Shown piece after piece: positions 5,428 through 10,106 of a DNA stretch of 10,106 nucleotides (positions are counted from its first letter, which is position 1; each line of letters opens with the position of its first letter). The notes under the pieces were generated by a model, which was given only the letters and a program-made list of their open reading frames with translations, did no database searches and had not been told where the DNA came from. This stretch comes from Candidatus Methanocomedens sp. (GTDB lineage Archaea > Halobacteriota > Methanosarcinia > Methanosarcinales > Methanocomedenaceae): contig PYCK01000220.1 in assembly GCA_009649835.1 (NCBI GenBank), positions 1 through 10,106 on the forward strand, read 5' to 3'. A program made the translations under genes and the position numbers.

Positions 5428-5655
5428 ATGATGAAACAATTCAAAGTCATAGTTGAGAAACATCCTGATGGCTATGTGGCTTATCCGCTAGGCTTCAAAG
5501 GTATAATTGTCGGTGAAGGCGACACTTATGAGGAGGCATTAGCTGATGTAAAATCAGCTATTCACTTCCATATCGAAACTTTTGGTCAAGAGGTTCTTGA
5601 GTTTGAGTCACCTATACTGGAAGCCTTTGTAGCCGAAGCGGGAGTAGCCATCTAA
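5428..5655 (+). CDS. hicB: HicB-type antitoxin
   Basis: HicB proteins bind and block the HicA ribonuclease and usually repress their own operon. The 75-residue product begins MMKQFKVIVEKHPDGYVAYP, and its alternation of strand, turn and strand, followed by GDTYEEALADVKSAI (a helix at about residues 31-45), is the partial RNase H-like fold of HicB. The C-terminal DNA-binding domain of larger HicB proteins is absent, so it belongs to the short form. An in-frame ATG at 5380 would add 16 residues, but AAGGAG (5416-5421) sits six bases before ATG 5428. ATG 5431 is a near-equal alternative. Its TAA shares one base with the hicA ATG, which indicates translational coupling. Confidence 0.88.
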   Translation: MMKQFKVIVEKHPDGYVAYPLGFKGIIVGEGDTYEEALADVKSAIHFHIETFGQEVLEFESPILEAFVAEAGVAI

Positions 5656-5894
5656 TGACAAAGTTTCCGGTTGATGCTCCAAAAAGGAGAGTCATTAAGG
5701 CATTCGAACTTCTGGGATTTCGCCTTGTCCGAGAACGAGAACATATTGCGATGGTTCGTGAAAATCCTGATGACACACGGACTCCGTTGACGATGCCTAA
5801 TCATACTCGGATCAAAGGCTCAACTTTAAGAACGATCTGCACACAAGCAAGTATTCCACGAAACGACTTCCTTAAGGCCTATGAGCAAACTTGA
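5655..5894 (+). CDS. hicA: HicA-type mRNA interferase toxin
   Basis: HicA is a small double-stranded-RNA-binding-fold ribonuclease that cleaves mRNA and stops growth when it is not held by HicB. The 79-residue protein carries the hallmarks in order: an N-terminal helix (RRVIKAFELLGF, 11-22), the strand with the catalytic histidine (REREHIAMV, H30), a proline-histidine strand (LTMPNH, 45-50) and IKGSTLRTICTQASI (53-67), the usual C-terminal helix pattern. GGAG (5641-5644) lies ten bases before the start. The start overlaps the hicB stop by one base. No key residue is missing, so it is probably active. The antitoxin-before-toxin gene order is common but the reverse of the classic hicAB order. 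Confidence 0.88.
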   Translation: MTKFPVDAPKRRVIKAFELLGFRLVREREHIAMVRENPDDTRTPLTMPNHTRIKGSTLRTICTQASIPRNDFLKAYEQT

Positions 5895-6054
5895 AAAATG
5901 CTACAGTTTATGAAAGAGTCTATTTTGCTTTGTACCTTCTGGTATTGTGTGTATTGCTTTCAGTCATAACTTAGCAAACAACGGAAATGGTATCTGAACT
6001 TGGAGTCCTGCGGCGGCACGGGTGGGGCTTATAAGTATTTTAGTACAGCATGTA

Positions 6055-6073
6055 GGATATATTTTTTATATCC
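6055..6073. repeat. Perfect 7-bp stem hairpin upstream of the trp promoter
   Basis: GGATATA (6055-6061) and TATATCC (6067-6073) pair exactly around TTTTT. It lies 28 bp before the trp TATA box and outside the expected transcript. It may end transcription coming from hicBA, 160 bp upstream, or form part of a regulatory site. Its T-rich centre also suits an archaeal terminator. The remaining DNA from 5895 to 6054 shows no gene. Confidence 0.5.
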
Positions 6074-6100
6074 CCTTCCAATAAGAATCCTGCATAAGTA

Positions 6101-6110
6101 TTATATATAA
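6101..6110 (+). promoter_or_regulatory. TATA box of the trpCBA operon
   Basis: TTATATATAA lies 54 bp before the trpC ATG, so transcription should begin near 6131 and leave a leader of about 33 bases. The element is directly followed by an 18-bp palindrome that would lie between it and the start point. Confidence 0.65.
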
Positions 6111-6127
6111 TGTACAATATTGTACAT
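6110..6127. promoter_or_regulatory. Perfect 18-bp palindrome with two TGTACA boxes: likely trp operator
   Basis: ATGTACAATATTGTACAT is an exact palindrome. It contains TGTACA at 6111-6116 and again at 6121-6126, ten bases apart, about one helical turn. TGTACA is the TRP box consensus bound by TrpY, the tryptophan-sensing repressor of Methanothermobacter. The placement overlaps the end of the TATA box and precedes the expected start point, so a bound protein would block polymerase or TBP/TFB. A looser TACA-gca-TGTA repeat occurs near 6044-6054. The regulator gene is not in the window. Confidence 0.7.
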
Positions 6128-6163
6128 CATTGAATAGATATATACATTTGTGTGGTCTGGTAC

Positions 6164-6964
6164 ATGAACAGAATAATAGAAGATATCATTTCAGCAACCG
6201 AAAACCGTGTCAATAAACTGGCAGATATAGGCACAGCACAGGCAATAAGCACAAGGAGCCTTACCAGGTCCATACAGTATGCGAAGGATTCGCAATATAT
6301 ACCTGTGATAGCCGAGGTCAAACCCGCATCTCCCACCACCCACAACAGGGAGGTGAGCCCTGCCGATGCCGCACAGATAGCCAGGACAATGGAAAAGGCT
6401 GGCGCTTGTGCCATTTCCGTACTTACAGAGCCGGATTTTTTCCACGGCAGCCTGGAGAACCTGGAACATGTCAGGCAGGCCGTAAGCATCCCGGTATTGA
6501 GGAAGGACTTTATAATAGACGAACGACAGCTCTATGAGGTAGAAAGCGACCTGATACTGCTGATAGCTGGAATATTGGGCGACAGGCTGCCCGGATTCAT
6601 CGCACTTGCAAAGGACAGGGGACTGCAACCGCTGGTGGAAGTGCATGATCACGCAGAACTTGTGGCCGCACTGGACACTGATGCAGACATCATAGGCATC
6701 AACAACCGAAACCTCAAGACTATGGAGATCGACCTGGCCACAACCGAAGAACTGGCCCCCATTATCAGGAAGCACAGTCCTGACAGGATTATAATAAGCG
6801 AGAGCGGTATACTAACTCCACAGGATGCCACCCGGGTAGTACGGGCAGGTGCCGATGCCGTATTGGTAGGCACGTCCATTATGAAAGGTGACATCTACGA
6901 AAACACCAGATTATTGGTTGAGGCTGGCATACCTGAGTCACATACGTCAAACACATCAAATTGA
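6164..6964 (+). CDS. trpC: Indole-3-glycerol phosphate synthase
   Basis: This enzyme closes the indole ring, converting carboxyphenylamino-deoxyribulose phosphate to indole-3-glycerol phosphate. The 266-residue protein is a single-domain beta/alpha barrel with all catalytic residues: E51 and K53 in EVKPASPT, K114 in LRKDF, E159 in LVEV, N180 and R182 in INNRNL, and E213-S214 in SESG. Numbering is almost identical to the Sulfolobus enzyme. It is not fused to TrpF, unlike the enterobacterial protein. ATG 6164 is used; an in-frame GTG at 6152 would add four residues without a better binding site. The last 15 or so residues (ending SHTSNTSN) look like a free tail. It is the first gene of trpCBA, 21 bp before trpB, under a TGTACA-type operator. 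Confidence 0.96.
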   Translation: MNRIIEDIISATENRVNKLADIGTAQAISTRSLTRSIQYAKDSQYIPVIAEVKPASPTTHNREVSPADAAQIARTMEKAGACAISVLTEPDFFHGSLENLEHVRQAVSIPVLRKDFIIDERQLYEVESDLILLIAGILGDRLPGFIALAKDRGLQPLVEVHDHAELVAALDTDADIIGINNRNLKTMEIDLATTEELAPIIRKHSPDRIIISESGILTPQDATRVVRAGADAVLVGTSIMKGDIYENTRLLVEAGIPESHTSNTSN

Positions 6965-6985
6965 TAACTTACAGAGGATAACTTC

Positions 6986-8176
6986 ATGAACACAAAACAA
7001 AAAGGCAAGTTCGGGCGCTTCGGCGGACAGTTCGTACCCGAGGTGCTCATGCCTGCAGTAAAGGAACTGGAACAGGGGTATGAGCGGTTCAGGAACGACC
7101 CCGAATTCAAACAGGAACTGGACTATTACCTACAGGATTTTGCAGGCCGCTCCACCCCCCTGTACCATGCCCGGCGCCTGAGTGAAAAGTACGGGATCAA
7201 GGTCTATCTTAAGCGTGAGGACCTGGTGCACGGAGGCGCCCATAAATTGAACAATACACTGGGCCAGGCACTGCTGGCAAAGTACATGGGCAAGCGCAGG
7301 CTGATCGCTGAGACCGGGGCGGGCCAGCACGGTACTGCTACGGCCATGGCAGGAGCCAACCTGGGGATTGCCACAGAGGTCTATATGGGTGCCAAGGATA
7401 TCCAGCGCCAGCGCATGAACGTGTACCGCATGGAACTTATGGGAACAAAGGTAATACCAGTGACTTCTGGCAGCCAGACCCTGAAGGATGCCATCAATGA
7501 GGCGCTGCGGGACTGGGTTAGCAATGTGGAGGATACCCATTACCTCATCGGTTCAGTGGTCGGTCCCCATCCTTATCCAACTATTGTGCGGGACTTCCAG
7601 AGTGTGATAGGCAACGAGGTCAAACAACAGATCATGGAAAAGGAAGGGCGTTTGCCGGATTCCATTATCGCATGTACGGGCGGCGGCAGTAATGCTATCG
7701 GCACCTTCTATCCATTCATTTCTGATACTGAGGTAAAATTATTCGCTGTGGAAGCGGGCGGCAGTGGTATGGAGTCTACCAAAAAAGCTGCTCTTCACTC
7801 TGCATCCCTGTGTGTGGGCGAGGAAGGCGTGCTCCATGGCGCGCGGACCAAGATACTGCAGGACCCCTACGGCCAGATACTGGAATCCCACAGCATCGCG
7901 GCCGGGCTCGATTATAGCGGTGTGGGTCCTGAACTGACATACCTGGCCGAGACTGGCAGGATCAAGCCTGCGAACACCAGTGATGATGAGGCACTGGCTG
8001 CCTTCCACGAACTGAGCCGGATGGAGGGTATTATACCGGCACTGGAATCGTCCCATGCCCTTGCCTACCTGGCAAAGGCTGCCGGCTCGGGTGAACTTGG
8101 CGAGATCGTGGTGATCAATCTATCGGGGCGGGGCGATAAGGACCTTGAGACCGTGCTTGAGAAGGGGGCTCTGTAA
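6986..8176 (+). CDS. trpB: Tryptophan synthase beta subunit (TrpB1 type)
   Basis: TrpB condenses indole, delivered by TrpA, with serine using pyridoxal phosphate. The 396 residues align position for position with the Salmonella enzyme at key sites: HK at 86-87 (K87 binds the cofactor), E109 before TGAGQHG (the acid-base residue), the phosphate-binding GGGSN at 232-236, and S380 in NLSGRGDKD near the pyridine nitrogen. D309 in GLDYSGVGPE corresponds to the COMM-domain aspartate. That loop reads YSGVGPEL where many family members have YPGVGPEH, a mild deviation. Its length and N-terminus (KFGRFGGQFVPE) mark the TrpA-dependent B1 form, not TrpB2. AGAGGA (6973-6978) precedes the ATG by seven bases. 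Its stop overlaps the trpA start by one base. Confidence 0.97.
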   Translation: MNTKQKGKFGRFGGQFVPEVLMPAVKELEQGYERFRNDPEFKQELDYYLQDFAGRSTPLYHARRLSEKYGIKVYLKREDLVHGGAHKLNNTLGQALLAKYMGKRRLIAETGAGQHGTATAMAGANLGIATEVYMGAKDIQRQRMNVYRMELMGTKVIPVTSGSQTLKDAINEALRDWVSNVEDTHYLIGSVVGPHPYPTIVRDFQSVIGNEVKQQIMEKEGRLPDSIIACTGGGSNAIGTFYPFISDTEVKLFAVEAGGSGMESTKKAALHSASLCVGEEGVLHGARTKILQDPYGQILESHSIAAGLDYSGVGPELTYLAETGRIKPANTSDDEALAAFHELSRMEGIIPALESSHALAYLAKAAGSGELGEIVVINLSGRGDKDLETVLEKGAL

Positions 8177-8940
8177 TGAGGATCTCTGATAAGTTCGATG
8201 AACTGAAAATAAAGGGTGATGGAGCACTTATCGCTTATGTGTGCGCCGGTGATGGTGATACAACCAAAATCGTGCATGCACTGATCAGGGGCGGTGCTGA
8301 TATTGTGGAGCTGGGACTGCCTTTTTCTGACCCTATAGCAGACGGCCCTACCATACAGGCATCCATCGAGAGGGCACTGGATGCGGGTATGAACCCTGAC
8401 AGGTACTTTGAGATGGTGAAGGGGCTGGGTGTGGATGTACCGCTTGTTGTGATGACCTACTACAACCTGATTTTCAAGCGGGGATTAGAGAGGTTCGTAA
8501 AGGACTGCAAGGATTCTGGCATTACCGGTATTATCGTGCCTGACCTGCCTCCTGAGGAATCCGGGGAACTGGGCGGGTATTGCGAGGGAAATGGAGTTGA
8601 CCTGATATTTTTGGTGGCTCCTACAACCACAGGCGAGAGGCTTGAGGATATCCTGACGCGGGGCACCGGGTTTTTGTATCTGGTGTCAAGGCTGGGTGTC
8701 ACGGGTGCCAGGGCAGATATTGCAGGCTCTACAAAGGAAGTGCTGGACAGGGTTAAGACTGATAAGCCCAAGGCTGTGGGTTTTGGCATTTCATCTGGCG
8801 CACAGGCTGCCGAGATCATTAAGAGCGGTGCCCAGGGTGTAATTGTGGGTTCGGCTTTTGTGGATATTATAGCCAGCGGGCAGGATGTTGAGGGAAGGCT
8901 TGAGGCGCTGGCGCGGGAGATTAAATCGAGTTTGGGATAA
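8176..8940 (+). CDS. trpA: Tryptophan synthase alpha subunit
   Basis: TrpA splits indole-3-glycerol phosphate into indole and glyceraldehyde 3-phosphate and passes the indole through a tunnel to TrpB. The 254-residue barrel contains the catalytic pair E45 and D56 in ELGLPFSDPIADGPTIQ, the VPDLPPEE loop (121-128), YLVSRLGVTGAR (168-179) and the phosphate-binding GFGIS (202-206) and VGSAFVD (224-230). Length is normal for archaeal TrpA. The ATG shares its A with the trpB TAA, and AAGGGGG (8162-8168) provides the binding site, so the two subunits should be made in equal amounts. It is the last gene of the operon; a run of eight T lies 17 bp after the stop. Confidence 0.97.
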   Translation: MRISDKFDELKIKGDGALIAYVCAGDGDTTKIVHALIRGGADIVELGLPFSDPIADGPTIQASIERALDAGMNPDRYFEMVKGLGVDVPLVVMTYYNLIFKRGLERFVKDCKDSGITGIIVPDLPPEESGELGGYCEGNGVDLIFLVAPTTTGERLEDILTRGTGFLYLVSRLGVTGARADIAGSTKEVLDRVKTDKPKAVGFGISSGAQAAEIIKSGAQGVIVGSAFVDIIASGQDVEGRLEALAREIKSSLG

Positions 8941-8956
8941 TGAATCGGTAAAAATA

Positions 8957-8966
8957 CTTTTTTTTA
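8957..8966 (+). terminator. T-run terminator of trpCBA
   Basis: Eight consecutive T (8958-8965) follow trpA by 17 bp without a hairpin, the common archaeal form. It separates the trp operon from the vapBC promoter starting 11 bp later. Confidence 0.55.
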
Positions 8967-8976
8967 GCGTGAAAGG

Positions 8977-8986
8977 TTATATATTA
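8977..8986 (+). promoter_or_regulatory. TATA box of vapB-vapC
   Basis: TTATATATTA lies 23 bp before ATG 9009. The normal TATA-to-start distance puts the first transcribed base at or very near the ATG, so the vapB mRNA is probably leaderless. This fits the absence of a ribosome binding site there. Confidence 0.6.
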
Positions 8987-8992
8987 TTTCGC

Positions 8993-9004
8993 AACACATG
9001 TGTT
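8993..9004. promoter_or_regulatory. 12-bp palindrome, candidate VapB operator
   Basis: AACACATGTGTT is a perfect palindrome between the vapBC TATA box and the start codon. Ribbon-helix-helix antitoxins bind short palindromes at this position to repress their own operon, which supports the assignment, though binding itself cannot be seen. Confidence 0.5.
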
Positions 9005-9008
9005 ACAT

Positions 9009-9245
9009 ATGGATACAACTATCCGGAACCTTGACCCCTTCATCTACAGGAAATTGAAAGCAAAAGCCTCAGTTGAAGGTATTACCATCGGGGAAGCTAT
9101 CAACAGGGCTGTCAAGACGTGGTTAAATATTGAGCCAAAAAAGCATAAGAGCATCCTTGAGATCAGACCGGAGCACATTGGCAATCAATACCGGCATTTG
9201 AGCGAAGAGATCGATGAAATCCTGTATAAAGAGGAGATGGCTTGA
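9009..9245 (+). CDS. vapB: VapB antitoxin, ribbon-helix-helix type
   Basis: The 78-residue protein opens with MDTTIRNLDPFIYRKLKAKA, the beta strand and first helix of a ribbon-helix-helix fold. It continues with GITIGEAINRAVKTWL (27-42), the second helix with its turn, and ends in an acidic tail (LSEEIDEILYKEEMA) expected to wrap the toxin. An upstream in-frame GTG (9000) lies inside the palindrome and upstream of the expected transcript, so ATG 9009 is preferred. The stop TGA overlaps the vapC start TTG in the sequence TTGA. It pairs with the PIN toxin immediately downstream, and repression of the shared promoter through the palindrome at 8993-9004 is likely. Confidence 0.85.
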   Translation: MDTTIRNLDPFIYRKLKAKASVEGITIGEAINRAVKTWLNIEPKKHKSILEIRPEHIGNQYRHLSEEIDEILYKEEMA

Positions 9246-9649
9246 TATTCCTGGACTCCAGTGTCATTATTGCCTATAAGAATGCTGATGATATAAATCA
9301 TAAAAAAGCCCAGGATATTTTTCATCATATCAGCAAGGGGAAATATGGAAAAGCAGTTATTTCTGAATTTATTTTGTCAGAAGTTACTACAGTTCTTGCA
9401 CTTAAAATAAACCTGGATGCTGCAGTTGAGGTGGGAAATGTACTGCTTGATGCCAGGGAAATTGAAATCATGAAGGCCAGCGACGTGTTTGAGAGGGCAT
9501 GGGAGATTTTCAGGGACCAGGGAAATACTAATTTCAGTTTTGTGGATACATCTATCTTAGCTTGTATGGAACTGGGAAATATCAAAAGAATTGCGACCTT
9601 TGACAAGGACTTTCTTACGATACAGTCCCTGGACGTTGTGAGAGAGTGA
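9242..9649 (+). CDS. vapC: VapC toxin, PIN-domain ribonuclease
   Basis: VapC toxins are metal-dependent nucleases that cut tRNA or rRNA. The 135 residues carry the PIN acidic set: D5 in MIFLDSSVII, E47 in ILSEVTT, D102 in FVDTSI, and D121 in ATFDKDF. The order, spacing and final FDKDF motif are those of VapC, and the length is typical, so it should be active. The start is TTG 9242, with no in-frame ATG near it. It overlaps the vapB stop by four bases, and GAGGAG (9231-9236) stands five bases ahead, which strongly supports this unusual start. Use of TTG may keep toxin output below antitoxin output. Downstream DNA is decayed. Confidence 0.9.
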   Translation: MIFLDSSVIIAYKNADDINHKKAQDIFHHISKGKYGKAVISEFILSEVTTVLALKINLDAAVEVGNVLLDAREIEIMKASDVFERAWEIFRDQGNTNFSFVDTSILACMELGNIKRIATFDKDFLTIQSLDVVRE

Positions 9650-9734
9650 TTTCATTGACCGCGAGAAAGAACTAAATCATCTTGAAGATGAGTACCGGAA
9701 TCAGTTCCAGTTCCTTATCCCTTTGAAAAAATAG
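9648..9734 (+). pseudogene. N-terminal scrap of an archaeal (DUF234-type) ATPase
   Basis: The frame encodes DFIDREKELNHLEDEYRNQF followed by QFLIPLKK and stops at TAG 9732-9734. The opening FIDREKEL..LEDEY....FQFLI is the typical start of archaeal AAA ATPases with a DUF234 domain, normally followed at once by IYGRRRVGKT, the Walker A loop. That loop and everything after it are missing. The initiating ATG has also been lost: an in-frame stop lies 6 bp upstream, with no ATG, GTG or TTG between. It begins inside the last codon of vapC, so it is not expressed as such. Similarity is by recognition of a short motif. Confidence 0.55.
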
Positions 9735-10106
9735 GCTTGACCTGGATGACCTATGAATTTTGTGTGAGCTATCCATTGATGAAGAATATTCTCGATATCA
9801 AGCAACCAGGATATCTCTGCTATGGAACTGATGTGGGGAATTCTTTAAAAAGCATCCAATGAAGTAAAACCTGAAAAATGATTTCAAACGGGTTCTGGGT
9901 GGGGCATAAGGAGTATTTAACAATTCTTGAATTGATTGATGGAATCAAAATGTGATATTGTTCTCTCGTAATCTTGAATATGGATTGCCGATTGTTTACT
10001 CTATATGTGACATACTCTATATGTGACATGGAAAATTAAGGGAATGTTAAGGATTCATTATAGGTCGAACTGAAAAACCAAATCTTAAGTAAATAGCAAC
10101 CTTACT
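9735..10106. other. Decayed stretch with short open frames
   Basis: Nothing here belongs to a family I recognise. Short forward frames exist at 9746-9862 (38 codons, MTYEFCVSYPLMKNILD...) and 9878-9955 (25 codons, MISNGFWVGHKEYLTILELI...), and a reverse 69-codon frame spans 9820-10029. None has a good ribosome binding site, and their mutual overlap argues against all being real. A tandem repeat lies at 9997-10028. The region may be remains of the ATPase gene or of an inserted element. Confidence 0.4.
9997..10028. repeat. Perfect 16-bp tandem duplication
   Basis: TACTCTATATGTGACA occurs twice without a gap (9997-10012 and 10013-10028). It looks like a local slippage or duplication event in non-coding DNA. 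It contains TATA-like bases but no gene begins at a suitable distance. Confidence 0.85.

Noticed and set aside
6191..6775. Reverse 194-codon frame opposite trpC
   Set aside because: trpC has every catalytic residue on the forward strand; the antisense frame shows no domain and has an atypical composition.
9774..9831. Possible C/D box guide RNA (TTGATGA ... CTGA, about 55 bases)
   Set aside because: The C box lacks the purine at its first base, no internal C'/D' pair is visible, and the flanks do not form a terminal stem.
9820..10029. Reverse 69-codon frame at the right end
   Set aside because: It begins inside the second copy of the 16-bp tandem repeat, has no binding site or recognisable domain, and overlaps forward frames of equal weakness.

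Overview
The window reads as archaeal chromosome, most likely a methanogen or a relative in the Methanosarcinales / ANME-2 / Methanoperedens neighbourhood. That taxonomic placement is inference from gene content and cannot be proved here. Supporting signs are AT-rich TATA elements 25-50 bp upstream of starts, T-runs instead of hairpin-plus-T terminators, TGTACA boxes like those of the archaeal repressor TrpY, an adenosylcobalamin-dependent ribonucleotide reductase, and ribbon-helix-helix/PIN and HicBA toxin-antitoxin modules. Core genes use GGTGA/GAGG-type ribosome binding sites, and two genes appear to start at TTG.

Layout. Positions 1-940 are a worn accessory patch: the tail of an unknown gene at the left edge, an orphan ribbon-helix-helix antitoxin whose PIN toxin survives only as a 43-codon stub, and a small reverse-strand protein resembling archaeal RelB-type antitoxins. 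From 1140 to 3499 lie two divergent genes, class II ribonucleotide reductase (nrdJ, reverse) and queH (forward). They share an 80-bp intergenic region centred on a perfectly palindromic TATA box. A membrane protein made of three channel-type repeats follows (3680-4615).

Just after it (4636-4800) is a 165-bp chimeric remnant. The 3' end of an nrdJ-like gene is fused to the 3' end of queH at an 8-bp microhomology. The nrdJ part has diverged mostly at synonymous sites, whereas the queH part is nearly identical to the intact copy. About 440 bp without a convincing gene follow, then a 71-bp imperfect palindromic repeat, then a hicB-hicA module (5428-5894).

The metabolic core is a compact trpC-trpB-trpA operon (6164-8940) encoding the last steps of tryptophan synthesis, indole-3-glycerol phosphate synthase and both tryptophan synthase subunits. 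Its promoter carries an 18-bp palindrome containing two TGTACA boxes between the TATA box and the expected transcription start, a typical place for a repressor to act. trpD, trpE, trpF and trpG are not in the window. A T-run ends the operon, and a probably leaderless vapB-vapC module follows (9009-9649) with its own palindromic operator candidate.

The right end (9650-10106) is decayed. It holds the N-terminal scrap of an archaeal DUF234-type ATPase cut off before its Walker A motif, short open frames of no recognisable family, and a perfect 16-bp tandem duplication. Overall, conserved housekeeping blocks are separated by toxin-antitoxin modules, gene scraps and repeats, which indicates repeated small rearrangements between the blocks. 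No convincing undescribed multi-gene system was seen. The strongest unexplained signals are the chimeric remnant, the shared palindromic TATA box and the trp operator.
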